Assembly (NCBI RefSeq): GCF_000745185.1
Contig: NZ_JQNJ01000001.1
Coordinates: forward strand, 2,255,501 to 2,319,500
DNA: 64,000 bases
Direction of reading: 5' to 3'
DNA from: Muricauda sp. MAR_2010_75
GTDB taxonomy: Bacteria; Bacteroidota; Bacteroidia; Flavobacteriales; Flavobacteriaceae
The notes below the pieces were generated by a model. The model saw only the letters and a program-made list of their open reading frames with translations. It searched no databases and was not told where the DNA came from. Positions 1 through 8,500 of the stretch are shown in pieces; the first letter of the stretch is position 1; each line of letters opens with the position of its first letter. A program made the translations under genes and the position numbers.

Positions 1-358
1 GTATCAGGTATTGAAGAATGTTCTCAAGTCCCAATTCCCAAAACACTGATACCAAAACCCCAAATATCAATGCACCCAAAAACCTGTTCAAGATACCTTT
101 GGTGTCATTTTTGGAATTTGAACCTATAATATCGATGTTGCTTTGTCTTTTTTGAACAAGCGTAATAACTACCCATGTTAACAAAGGAATGGTCACAAGG
201 CCCCACCAATTGGAAATGCCCGGTAAATTGTCATCGGCCAGTAGATGATGGGTAACAACACCACCGTTAATATACTCCCCAATTATCATGGCAAGGGTCA
301 AGGCCAAAGCCCCCAAAGATATAGGGATTTTATGATCAAGTATTGTTGGCGATTTCAT
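1..358 (-). CDS. Truncated integral membrane protein, unknown function
   Basis: The reverse strand stays open from an ATG at 358 to the window edge, giving the first 119 residues of a longer protein that begins MKSPTILDHKIPISLGALAL. Three hydrophobic stretches are visible: roughly residues 13-30, one near 50-66 around an LLTWVVITLV segment, and one near 95-112 around a GALIFGVLVSVFW segment. This suggests a polytopic inner-membrane protein. The segment between the second and third stretches is polar and Asn/Ser/Lys-rich. No family was recognised. The start is supported by a stop shortly upstream and by the membrane segment beginning soon after the Met. The C-terminus lies outside the window. 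Confidence 0.6.
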   Translation of the reverse strand, partial: MKSPTILDHKIPISLGALALTLAMIIGEYINGGVVTHHLLADDNLPGISNWWGLVTIPLLTWVVITLVQKRQSNIDIIGSNSKNDTKGILNRFLGALIFGVLVSVFWELGLENILQYLI

Positions 359-582
359 TTGCCTATTTCTATTTCATTTCTAAGTGTCGGGTGGTAAGAT
401 ACTTAATTCAAATCAAACATAGTTTGCTCACTTGCCCCAGAGATTATTTTAACCGTATTAACAACACCATAAATGATAAAAATCTGTATCCGTCAATTCA
501 AATTGGCCTTTGGTCAAATGGCGCGTCTTCAGGAAGAGCTGTTTCAATAATATGCAGCATCAAAAATTAAAAACAATACACT

Positions 583-1191
583 ATGAACATTAACTGGGAC
601 AATCTGAACGACACCGCGGATAACGAAACTTGGGAAAAGGAAATGTTTTCCATTTTTTCCAATGCGAACATTTTTGAAAAACAAGAGGATGTTGCATTGC
701 TTTCTGAACTTACGGAAAAGGTACTTTTAAAGGAGGAGGCCGCACAGCGCCCCGGATTTGGTAGGGTTATAAAAGGCTTGATGGATCTAACACCAAGTTT
801 TCCAACTTGTTGTGAAGAAGTATTGGGGGATGATCTTGAATCTACACTGGAAGATCTTGATGACGAAGAGGAACCGCTTGAGGTTTTTGGGTCACTTTGG
901 TATGAAAGTACAATTAATGATCATATCTATGAATTGCATTGGTTTACGATGGACTTTTGTGCCAAGGCATTGACAAACGATGCGGCTTTTCAGCGGGAGG
1001 ATTTTTCAGAGGTGCTGACCTATGTTTTGGAAGAAACCGCAAAGAGGGTGGGCCCTGTAGATTTGACTCACTTCGAGTATTTTGAGAAGCTTTTTGCGCA
1101 CCCTTTGATGTTAGAAAGAAAGGATTATTCAACACTTTATGGACATGTGATAGACTGTGGTGTTACGGATATAAAATTCATGGATCTGTAA
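583..1191 (+). CDS. Hypothetical acidic protein, first of a tandem paralogous pair
   Basis: This encodes 202 residues of a soluble, strongly acidic protein with no signal peptide or membrane segment. No family was recognised. Residues about 48-80 (LLKEEAAQRPGFGRVIKGLM and the following DLTPSFP) closely match the next gene (LLNEDAAKRAGFGRILKRLV and DLTVSFP), so the two are tandem paralogues. A Glu/Asp-rich stretch around residues 83-98 (DDLESTLEDLDDEEEPLE) has no counterpart in the neighbour. The protein looks alpha-helical. The ATG at 583 is the first in frame and the homologous N-terminal region begins soon after it. The stop is 10 bases before the next gene, so the two are probably co-transcribed and possibly translationally coupled. 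Confidence 0.75.
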   Translation: MNINWDNLNDTADNETWEKEMFSIFSNANIFEKQEDVALLSELTEKVLLKEEAAQRPGFGRVIKGLMDLTPSFPTCCEEVLGDDLESTLEDLDDEEEPLEVFGSLWYESTINDHIYELHWFTMDFCAKALTNDAAFQREDFSEVLTYVLEETAKRVGPVDLTHFEYFEKLFAHPLMLERKDYSTLYGHVIDCGVTDIKFMDL

Positions 1192-1201
1192 TCTGGAAAT
1201 C

Positions 1202-1774
1202 TTGACACCAAATTCAGATGACCAAGCATGGGAAGAAAAGGTCAATAGAGCCATTGATCGTTTTGATATATGGCAAAAATACGTTGGTGGGTTTTTCTTC
1301 TCACATATGGAAAAAGCTCTTTTGAATGAAGATGCGGCCAAAAGAGCTGGTTTTGGCAGGATTTTAAAAAGATTGGTGGACCTCACCGTAAGTTTTCCAG
1401 AAGCCTGTGAAGTATTATTGGGTGAACGACATGAACTTTATAGTGACTTCTACTATGCACGTAAACCGTTAATGGAAGCTGTTTTTTTAAAAAAAATAAA
1501 ACCGTTTGGACCTATTAAACTTATTTTCAAAGTGTTATCCAATAAAACAGTAATGAATAGACCCGACTTTCCTGAGTTGCTCATTTATGTTTTTGGAGCA
1601 CTTAAAACAAAACTAGGGAATCTAGAGACCCTAGAGAATCAAAAAAAGGAAGGGGAAGGTTTCTTTTACAATACCGCATTAGAACTTTTGCAAAGCGATG
1701 CTTTTAAAAGTAGAAAAGATAGCCAGGAACTGATCAATGCTGTAAAGGAATTGCACCCAAAGTTGGAAATTTAA
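1202..1774 (+). CDS. Hypothetical protein, second of the tandem paralogous pair
   Basis: This encodes about 190 residues of a soluble, helical-looking protein of unknown function. Its N-terminal third aligns with the preceding gene: the Trp-Glu-rich start (DQAWEEKV against NETWEKEM) and the AAKRAGFGRILKRLVDLTVS core. This means it arose by gene duplication. The second half diverges and carries a KTKLGNLETLENQKKEGEG stretch missing from the neighbour. The start is uncertain. The alignment needs codons upstream of the first internal ATG at 1307, and the only usual start codon before the conserved part is TTG at 1202, with GGAAA just upstream. Translation may therefore depend on ribosomes terminating at 1191. 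Confidence 0.65.
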   Translation: MTPNSDDQAWEEKVNRAIDRFDIWQKYVGGFFFSHMEKALLNEDAAKRAGFGRILKRLVDLTVSFPEACEVLLGERHELYSDFYYARKPLMEAVFLKKIKPFGPIKLIFKVLSNKTVMNRPDFPELLIYVFGALKTKLGNLETLENQKKEGEGFFYNTALELLQSDAFKSRKDSQELINAVKELHPKLEI

Positions 1775-1925
1775 TCCCCTTGTTTTGTTAAGATAGCCTT
1801 GAAATACGGTTTGGATGACCAATTCAACTGCGAATTGCCTTATTGAACGGAAAAAATTATGCTCCAAGTCACAGTTAGGTATATACTTTTTTTGGCCTTC
1901 TTGGTTTTGGGTCTGAAAGGTAATT

Positions 1926-2480
1926 TTAGGAGTATTTCTTGAGTTGCCTTTCAATCCAATCGTTGAATTCCTTATCCTTAAAATTGGTTATCTCGTTTCC
2001 TTTTCGGGGTACTTTTACCTGAAATTCCTGTTCCACCCACTCTCTGAATTTAGGATTAATTCCTTCGTTTTTGGCATTGCCAACTTCCAAATTCCATTCC
2101 TCAGCGGTTTTGTTCATGTCGGCAAATCCAATTTCATCATACCCAATGGCCAATAGCCTTAAGAAATCAACAAAATTATCAGCGAGAATATAGATGGCGT
2201 CTCCTTCGGAGCCTAAATGCACTATTTTCTGACTTCCATCATCTGTTAACCAAAAGGCATAAATATCACCGGAAGCTCCAGCTCCAAACAAGCCAAATCT
2301 ATCGGATACATCATTAAAGCCGAGCCAATATCGCATGGTTTCCCCGTCATCGGCCCTTAATTCAAAGCATCCGCTAATGGGATACCCATGTTGTTCGGTC
2401 CATTCGCATAGTTTTTTCAATTCAATGGGCAGGGTAATTGTATTCGGGATTCCTTTTTTTATGTTTTCAAAGGTGTTCAT
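1926..2480 (-). CDS. SMI1/KNR4 (SUKH) family protein
   Basis: This is a 184-residue cytoplasmic protein. The central region (residues about 37-120) has the SUKH signature: a CFELRADDGETMRYWLGFND strand, GDIYAFWLTDD, then KIVHLGSEGDAIYILADNF and VDFLRLLAIGYDEIGF. SUKH proteins are widespread immunity or housekeeping adaptor domains, often neutralising polymorphic toxins, but no toxin gene is visible next to this one. The C-terminus (KFREWVEQEFQVKVPRKG) is a variable extension. The gene lies 5 bases downstream of the cupin gene on the same strand and probably shares its transcript. The family call is firm; whether it acts as immunity protein or in another role cannot be told from the sequence. 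Confidence 0.8.
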   Translation of the reverse strand: MNTFENIKKGIPNTITLPIELKKLCEWTEQHGYPISGCFELRADDGETMRYWLGFNDVSDRFGLFGAGASGDIYAFWLTDDGSQKIVHLGSEGDAIYILADNFVDFLRLLAIGYDEIGFADMNKTAEEWNLEVGNAKNEGINPKFREWVEQEFQVKVPRKGNEITNFKDKEFNDWIERQLKKYS

Positions 2481-2485
2481 TGGTA

Positions 2486-2824
2486 TTACGCAATGGTTGT
2501 TCTGTCGTTATTGGTATTGGGTTGTGAAATTACAAGAAAATCCAAATCGTTTTCAGTTTCATTTGCAATGTAGTGTTCTGTTTTAGGGTCGATTAAGATT
2601 CCACTGTTTTCTGGAACGGATTTTACTTCATTCAAAATGTAAAACGTGGCCATGCCTTTTAGTATGAAAAAGAATTGCTGTGCTTTTGAGTGGAAATGAA
2701 GTTTTTCTTTAGTCCAACTCGGCATTGATTCCATTTTTACAGAAAGATTTTCGTTATCCACAAAAACCCAACTGTGGCAGTTATCTCCCCATTTATAGGT
2801 AGGTGAATTGTCTTTGTTGATCAT
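2486..2824 (-). CDS. Small cupin-domain protein
   Basis: This 112-residue single-domain cupin carries cupin motif 1 as LHFHSKAQQFFFILKG and motif 2 as GILIDPKTEHYIAN. The two motif-1 histidines (HFH) and the motif-2 histidine can form a metal site. The usual motif-1 glutamate is replaced by glutamine (AQQ), so metal binding may differ from the classic three-His-one-Glu site. Such stand-alone cupins bind or isomerise small molecules such as sugars or act as sensors; the substrate cannot be read here. The gene lies 32 bases downstream of a lipoprotein gene and 5 bases upstream of the SUKH gene, all leftward, which suggests one operon. Confidence 0.82.
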   Translation of the reverse strand: MINKDNSPTYKWGDNCHSWVFVDNENLSVKMESMPSWTKEKLHFHSKAQQFFFILKGMATFYILNEVKSVPENSGILIDPKTEHYIANETENDLDFLVISQPNTNNDRTTIA

Positions 2825-2856
2825 TGAATTTTTTCGGCTGAGTGGTCAAGGAACTT

Positions 2857-3786
2857 TTATTTATTCTTGAGGTTTTCAATAACTCCGGTATCCACCCAAA
2901 AAATATCCACATTTTCATAATCATCATTTTCGTGTTTAACGGGTCCTACAGTTCTATTGAAAAATAGGTACTTCCCATCTGGTGTAACACTGGCACAGGC
3001 TTCCCAGGCTTCCGTGTTTATTTGGCCCCCTAAATTAATGGGTTCGCCCCAAGAACCGTCTTGTTCACGGAAGCTGATATAAATGTCGGAATCGCCAAAT
3101 CCATCTTCTCTTTCACTATCAAATATAAGATAAGACTCATCCGGAGCGATAAAAGGGTGGAAGCTTTTCCCATTATTGATGGTTTTGGTAAGGCGTTTTG
3201 GTTCTTCGTGTTTTCCATCCACCAATTGTGAATACCAAATATCACCTGTAAAATCCGGTTTAAACTCATCAAAAAAATATGTCCCTTTGTCCGACACGGA
3301 AAGACGCATCGTTGGTAAGGTATCAAAGGGGGAGGAAAGGGTTTCCATTTTGGACCAGTCACCAGTTTCAGTGCGCTTTCTGTACCGACTGCTTAAATAC
3401 ATGGTCTTGCCATCTGAAGAGAAAAAGGGCTGCCCCCTACGAGGAGCTACCACAGTTTCATGCCATTGGCCATCCTTGTTTTTAAAAGCCACCATTTCCT
3501 GTTTTTCCCTGTCTGCATCAAGTCGAATGAAATAAAATTCTTTTAAATCGGGTGTAAAAACACCACTGACCTCCCAATCTTCCGAGGTCACCATTCCGGG
3601 AGCAAAGGGTTCTGGTGTTGTTCCAGGTGGGGTTTGACCCAAATAAAGGCTTGGTTCCGTAGAGGGATTATGGCCATTTGCTTTCTGGTTTTTGGTACGG
3701 CAAGCACTTACGAGCACCAATACGGTAAATGCAAGGAAAACCGAGTGATTTTTTTGAATGTGAGGTGTTTTAAAGGTTTGTGGCAT
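2857..3786 (-). CDS. PD40/WD40-like beta-propeller lipoprotein
   Basis: This encodes about 309 residues starting MPQTFKTPHIQ. A signal peptide ends in the lipobox LVSAC, so Cys29 is predicted to be lipidated and the protein anchored to a membrane, probably facing the periplasm or the cell surface. The mature part has PD40-type propeller blades: GVFTPDLKEFYFIRLDA, PFFSSDGKTMYLSSRY, HPFIAPDESYLIFDSER with GFGDSDIYISFR, and ASVTPDGKYLFFNR. An in-frame reading begins 31 codons upstream, but the ATG at 3786 is preferred because the basic region and hydrophobic core of the signal peptide follow it directly. The substrate or partner is unknown. It heads the leftward lipoprotein-cupin-SUKH group. Confidence 0.8.
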   Translation of the reverse strand: MPQTFKTPHIQKNHSVFLAFTVLVLVSACRTKNQKANGHNPSTEPSLYLGQTPPGTTPEPFAPGMVTSEDWEVSGVFTPDLKEFYFIRLDADREKQEMVAFKNKDGQWHETVVAPRRGQPFFSSDGKTMYLSSRYRKRTETGDWSKMETLSSPFDTLPTMRLSVSDKGTYFFDEFKPDFTGDIWYSQLVDGKHEEPKRLTKTINNGKSFHPFIAPDESYLIFDSEREDGFGDSDIYISFREQDGSWGEPINLGGQINTEAWEACASVTPDGKYLFFNRTVGPVKHENDDYENVDIFWVDTGVIENLKNK

Positions 3787-3980
3787 GATGTTTCTAATAG
3801 AGTTTTGCGTAATACAAGTTGTTTTAAAGATGTAAAACAGCAGATTTTCAAGTGCTATTTTCAAATCCACAGTGAACACAAATTTATGACATTCCTATTG
3901 GTTCAAGGATGACTCCCGCAATTTTACGTACACCTTGTTAGTGGCACACGTTTTTATTTTCCATAGCAAAGCATATTTTA

Positions 3981-4013
3981 TTTGGAATGTTCGTTCTGTT
4001 ATGTATACATTTG
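3981..4013 (+). promoter_or_regulatory. Promoter of the short-chain dehydrogenase gene
   Basis: A Bacteroidota-type promoter: TTTG at 3981-3984, a 21-base spacer, and a -7 box TACATTTG at 4006-4013 matching TAnnTTTG exactly. The expected transcription start is near 4020, about 40 bases before the ATG at 4059. Two GGAAT-N4-GTTC(C) sites overlap or flank it. Confidence 0.75.
3984..3997. promoter_or_regulatory. Putative TetR operator copy 1 (GGAATGTTCGTTCT)
   Basis: This imperfect palindrome begins at the last base of the -33 TTTG element and sits in the promoter spacer. It matches the GGAAT-N4-GTTC(C) pattern found twice more, at 4018 and 4835. A protein bound here would block RNA polymerase. 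The assignment to the neighbouring TetR protein is an inference from position and repetition. Confidence 0.55.
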
Positions 4014-4017
4014 TAGC

Positions 4018-4031
4018 GGAATAATCGTTCC
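4018..4031. promoter_or_regulatory. Putative TetR operator copy 2 (GGAATAATCGTTCC)
   Basis: This inverted repeat (GGAA, six bases, TTCC) starts five bases after the -7 box, over the expected transcription start. It is followed by AAT, exactly as in the copy before tetR at 4835-4848. Placement in the spacer and at the start site is typical of repressor operators. Confidence 0.6.
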
Positions 4032-4058
4032 AATATAAACAATTTAAAACAACAACAA

Positions 4059-4817
4059 ATGAGTACATTAAATGGTAAAGTAGCCGTAATAACCGGAGGA
4101 AACAGTGGTATCGGTTACGCAACGGCCAAAAAACTAAAAGAGGAAGGCGCAACTGTAATCATCACTGGACGCTCAACCGATAAAGTTGATTCGGCAGCTG
4201 CAGAATTAGGTGTCAAGGGAATTGTAGCGGATGTTTTGGATCTTTCTGCTATAGACGCGGCCGTGGGTCTGGTTAAAGATGAATTTGGGAAAATCGATAT
4301 TTTGTTTGTAAATGCAGGTGTTTTTATTCCCATGCCCGTAGGGCAAAATTCAGAGGATGGGTTTGACACCTTGTTGGACATTAATTTTAAAGGAGCTGTT
4401 TTTACCATCGAGAAATTTCTTCCTATTCTTAATGATGGCGGCAGTATTATAAACCTGTCATCAATAAATGCGTACACAGGAATGCCCAACACTGCGGTTT
4501 ATGGGGCTACAAAAGCGGCCTTAAATTCGTATACCCGAGCGGCTGCCACGGAATTGGCCCCACGAAAAATCAGGGTAAATGCGCTTAACCCAGGACCCAT
4601 TGCCACGCCTATTTTCAGTAAAACAGGAATGACAGAAGAGCAATTAAAAGGAATGGGAGAAATGATGCAAAATCGGATTCCTTTAAAAAGGTACGGACAA
4701 CCGGAGGAAATTGCAGAGGTGGCCGCTTTCCTTGCTTCTGACAAAGCTTCTTTTATTACGGGAGCCGAATATAATGTGGATGGAGGACTGAACATCAATC
4801 CAATATTTGCAGCGTAA
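4059..4817 (+). CDS. Short-chain dehydrogenase/reductase (SDR)
   Basis: This 252-residue classical SDR contains the cofactor motif TGGNSGIG at residues 12-19, NAG at 85-87, catalytic Ser135 in LSSINAY, and Tyr148 and Lys152 in YGATK. The PG motif (NALNPGPIATP, about 174-184) and the C-terminal GAEYNVDGG are also typical. Arg38 after the second beta strand hints at NADP(H) preference. It should catalyse reversible oxidation of an alcohol or reduction of a carbonyl in the cytoplasm; the substrate is not readable. A TetR-family gene follows in the same direction, and the two promoters share an operator motif. This suggests that the SDR is induced when the TetR protein binds a ligand, possibly an electrophile or ketone that the SDR detoxifies. 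Confidence 0.92.
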   Translation: MSTLNGKVAVITGGNSGIGYATAKKLKEEGATVIITGRSTDKVDSAAAELGVKGIVADVLDLSAIDAAVGLVKDEFGKIDILFVNAGVFIPMPVGQNSEDGFDTLLDINFKGAVFTIEKFLPILNDGGSIINLSSINAYTGMPNTAVYGATKAALNSYTRAAATELAPRKIRVNALNPGPIATPIFSKTGMTEEQLKGMGEMMQNRIPLKRYGQPEEIAEVAAFLASDKASFITGAEYNVDGGLNINPIFAA

Positions 4818-4831
4818 TTTTTGTTGCCATA

Positions 4832-4863
4832 TTTGGAATGAATGTTCCAATGGGATATTTTTG
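4832..4863 (+). promoter_or_regulatory. Promoter of the tetR gene
   Basis: TTTG at 4832-4835, a 20-base spacer and TATTTTTG at 4856-4863 match the Bacteroidota -33/-7 pattern. The expected start of transcription, near 4870, falls inside the long palindrome at 4863-4888. This promoter also argues that translation starts at 4899, not at the upstream in-frame ATG at 4842. Confidence 0.7.
4835..4848. promoter_or_regulatory. Putative TetR operator copy 3 (GGAATGAATGTTCC)
   Basis: The inverted repeat TTGGAA-N6-TTCCAA (4833-4850) contains the third copy of GGAAT-N4-GTTCC. It begins at the last base of the -33 TTTG, the same relation seen for copy 1 at the SDR promoter. This conserved geometry at two promoters supports a shared regulator. 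Confidence 0.6.
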
Positions 4864-4888
4864 TGGAAGCGTATACATACGCTTCCAC
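4863..4888. promoter_or_regulatory. Perfect 12-bp-arm palindrome before tetR
   Basis: The arms GTGGAAGCGTAT (4863-4874) and ATACGCTTCCAC (4877-4888) are perfect inverted complements around a two-base centre, AC. The palindrome starts at the end of the -7 box and ends 10 bases before the ATG at 4899. It could be a high-affinity autoregulatory operator or an mRNA hairpin in the tetR leader. It contains GGAA and TTCC but is not a copy of the GGAAT-N4-GTTCC motif. Confidence 0.65.
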
Positions 4889-4898
4889 ATTTTGTAGT

Positions 4899-5480
4899 AT
4901 GCCGAGAGTAAAATTATTTGATGAACAAGAAGTCTTGACCAAAGCAATGAATCTGTTTTGGAAGCAAGGGTATTCGGCAACTTCCATACAGGAATTGGTA
5001 GCCCATTTGGGAATAAACAGGGCAAGCCTGTACGATACTTTTGGAGATAAGGAGCAACTTTTTAAAAAAGCCTTTGCGCTTTACCGTAAACAAAATATTG
5101 ATAGAATTAGTCAGCTTTTTCAAGACCAACCCAATGTTAAAGAGGGGTTTTCCAAACTTTTTACTAAAGCTATTGACGAAGCTATGCTTGATACCGACAG
5201 AAAAGGGTGTTTTGCAGTAAACAATACTACAGAACTGGTTCCCAATAATGAAAGTTGTCTGGAAATCCTGTCAAGCAATAGGCGTGATTTTGAAAATCTA
5301 TTTTATGAATACCTTAAAAAGGGACAGATGAAAGGCCAAATAAGTGAAGGTAAAGACCTAAGGGCATTGGCCTCTTTCTTATTAATACTATATAATGGTA
5401 TTCAGGTTGTTTCCAAAATCAACACAGACAAAAAGGAACTAACAGATTCTGTGGATGTGGCCCTGTCTTTGATTGCCTAA
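4899..5480 (+). CDS. TetR/AcrR family transcriptional regulator
   Basis: About 193 residues beginning MPRVKLFDEQEVLTKAM. The N-terminal TetR helix-turn-helix is clear: FWKQGYSATSIQELVAHLG followed by INRASLYDTFGDKEQLFKKA (roughly residues 19-57). The C-terminal helical domain, with GCFAVNNTTEL near residue 105, resembles the ligand-binding half of the AcrR-type family that often regulates neighbouring oxidoreductases. An ATG 57 bases upstream is in frame but lies inside the operator and promoter region, and the residues it would add do not look like protein, so 4899 is chosen. It is likely a repressor of itself and of the SDR gene through the GGAAT-N4-GTTCC sites. Confidence 0.9.
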   Translation: MPRVKLFDEQEVLTKAMNLFWKQGYSATSIQELVAHLGINRASLYDTFGDKEQLFKKAFALYRKQNIDRISQLFQDQPNVKEGFSKLFTKAIDEAMLDTDRKGCFAVNNTTELVPNNESCLEILSSNRRDFENLFYEYLKKGQMKGQISEGKDLRALASFLLILYNGIQVVSKINTDKKELTDSVDVALSLIA

Positions 5481-5574
5481 TGTTGTGTTGGTTAACGTGC
5501 TTATATAGGTATAAAATACAGCTAAATAACGTCCAAAACGTAATGGTGCTGACGTAATGGGTTGTTTGTTTAGG

Positions 5575-8500
5575 TCAGTTTTTGTTCACCCGGTACGTAA
5601 CTCTTCGGTTGGTGATCACAGTGCCAATGGTCGTGATCAATGTCGCTTCATTGGAGGTTAAATCCCCACAGGTAGATCCTGAATTGGATACCTGCACTCG
5701 ATAGATGTAACCATTTTTATTCATATCTGGGCCAATTACCGTAAGGGTGTCTGTTTGGGTTCCGGAATACTCGGCTCCATCAGCTATGGGCGCAAAAGAG
5801 CTGCCTCCATTGGTGCTTACTTCCCATTGGTAGGTATCGGCTCCATTGGTGGTCACCGAAAAGGTTCCATTGTTGCCCACAATTACATTTTGATTGCTGG
5901 GTTGGGCTGATATGGTAAAAGGTGTTACGGTTATAAACTGGTACACATCCAACGAATTCCCAGAGGCATCAGTAATCCGATACGTCCTAGTAATGGTTTC
6001 AGGATTGGTGCCCCCATCACTTACATCGCTGATAAAAGTGACTGTAGGACTGGGGTCGCAATTGTCCGCCTCATCGGTAATACTGGAAACATCAGCAGCA
6101 GGAATATCGGCAGAGCAATATACGGTTACCGATGAAGGTGCTGTGCCCGTTGGGTCTGTTGGGTCAACCGTAATGGTTGTGGTGGCCGCTAGGTCTGGAT
6201 AGGAGGGGTCTCCCGGCATCCCGCCATATTCCACCAAATATCCTTTAGGTTGGTAATCTCCACTGGCCGCTCCCGTATTTGAAAGGTCGTTCCATGATCC
6301 GGGCAAACCTACACCCGGTGCGGTAATGTGGGCATAATCTTCATTCCCACTATTGTTGGGCTCTCCGCCATTCCAGAATTCATAGCCAAAGGCTGTTCCG
6401 CCAGAGTCACCGCGCCAGAACAAGGTTCCAGCTTCAGGTCCAGTTACCCAGTACCAATCGCCTTCCAAGGCGGCATCACTGGCACCGATCCAACCCGCTC
6501 CGGGAGCCTGTGATCCCAATAGATCGGATTCATCCTGAATGGAAATGGTTGCCAAATACCCCTGTAATCCATAAAAGGTTCGCAATGCAGCGGCATCACG
6601 TGCATTTGTCCATGTGATGCCCAATGAAGGCACATATTCATAGTAATGCCCCGTAGAGGCAAGGTAGTTGGCCTCGTTCAAAACAATTGAAAATGAACGG
6701 GTATCCCCCGAAGTCACTGTAGCCGTGGTTTGGAATTGCACAGCAGCAATAGCAGTTTCAAACTCTGCCAAAGTGGTTGGTCCGGTCAAGGTTAACTTTC
6801 CTTCGGAAACATCCCAACTTGAAGAGATATTGGGATGGGTTCCGGTGAGGTTCAAAACATCACCGGAAACATCATAGTTTGATGTAATTTGGATGTAAAC
6901 AGCATCCAAAGTAGTGTCATCTGGGTCTTCAATGGAAACACTTTCCACTATGGCAATGGCATTGCCGGGGCAAAATGTCTGATCTCCGCTAGCGGTTATT
7001 GAGGGTGGTTGATCTGAATTCGTAGTGTCATCCCTAAAATCCAAGTCGCCGCCAGAAGCCACATCACCATCAGAATCGGGTAACATCAGTGTTCCTCCTG
7101 TCGTGTTCAGTGGATTGTCAATATCCCCTCCCGGATCATCATAGCCTGTGGTGGTATCTATGGCATTGTCCAGACCGTCCCCGTCACTATCAGTTCCTGA
7201 AAGGGTTAAGGCCGCTTCGCTCGTGTCATTGGTTCCATCATTATCACTATCGGTGTCCATAAAATCAGGGGTTCCATCGCCATCGGTATCCACATAAGAA
7301 ATCCCTCCCGTTTCGTAAGCATTATCCAGGCCGTCATTATCAGAATCACTACCAGAGGGTGCCGTATACCCTAAAGAGGTTTGAGCCTCCACATTGTCGG
7401 GGATTCCATCATTGTCACTATCCAGGTCTTGGTAGTTGGGGATTCCATCACTATCGGTATCCACAGTAGTACAATCCACACCGCCGCCATAAGTGGCACC
7501 ATAGACTCTGGCTCCAGTTTGGTAGGCCTCTATACGGAGGTATTCCAAACCACTACCACTGACTGTAAAAGTTACTTCACGTATGGAGCCCGGAGTGGTA
7601 TTATCGGCATTGGCAATCCACCCATCATTACCTCCAGCTGCAGATGAGCGTTGTAATTGCATATCGGTGTCCGTTACGGCAGGATCAGCCCCCAAGAAAA
7701 TGCTTACTGAGGTGCCAACGGGCAATACTTCGGGGAACTGCAGTAAAAGCCGTGAGCTATTACCGGGATAGGTGGTGGGATTGGCCGCATAGGTTGTACC
7801 AGGACTTCCTTCCGCGTTACCTTCATTGCTGAAATGTCTTAGGTTTGTTGCTGTTTGTACATAATTACCTCCTAATCCGCCGCATTCATCCGTATCTAAA
7901 ATACCATCATTGTCGTCATCGACATCAACGCTATCGGCAATGCCATCACCGTCTAAATCGGCCACAGGAGCACTGCAATTGGAATAGAGCACGGAAAAGG
8001 GAATGTTTTGTTTGGAGATAGAAGGTCCCTGGTATTGGACCGTTAAGCTTTCGCCTCCGCCATTTTCAAAGAAAAGAACCCTAATATCGTGCAAACCAGA
8101 GGTCAGTGTTCTGCTTCCCGACCTTTCTTGTGTACCATGAAGCCCATCATTGTCCACAACTTGGATCCCATCAATATAGAGTTTTGACCCATCATCCGAG
8201 GAGGTATAAAAGGTGTATGATCCCGCGGTGTTAATTTGGATATATCCATCATATCGAATGCTGAAACTATCAGTATCTCCCGGATCTTCCTGATTTTGAA
8301 GGGCATCCACATCAAAACTGGTGTATGTTCCTGTGTTCAAAGCGCCAGTTGTTGGGATGTTGTCCACAGAGTTTCCAGAAGGAACACTATCATAAAATTC
8401 AAAATCCACCTCACCGGAACAAAATGGAAGGGTGCCTTGTACCTCTATATTGTCTATGTAGTAATATTCGTTACTTGCGGTGTTGTAAAAGCGTATTCTG

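Noticed and set aside
343..570. Open frame of 75 codons at the left end, plus strand
   Set aside because: It overlaps the start of the leftward membrane protein gene, has no promoter or ribosome-binding site, and its residue pattern looks like untranslated A/T-rich DNA.
1926..2480. SUKH gene as part of a toxin-immunity defence locus
   Set aside because: No toxin, Rhs or LXG-type gene adjoins it, so only the family name is supported.
4842..4898. Upstream in-frame ATG of tetR
   Set aside because: It would place 57 coding bases over the -7 box and the long palindrome, and the added residues do not match the start of TetR proteins.
7020..7960. DNA tandem repeat in the surface protein gene
   Set aside because: The repetition is at protein level (Asp-rich calcium motifs) with divergent codons; no exact DNA repeat unit was seen.
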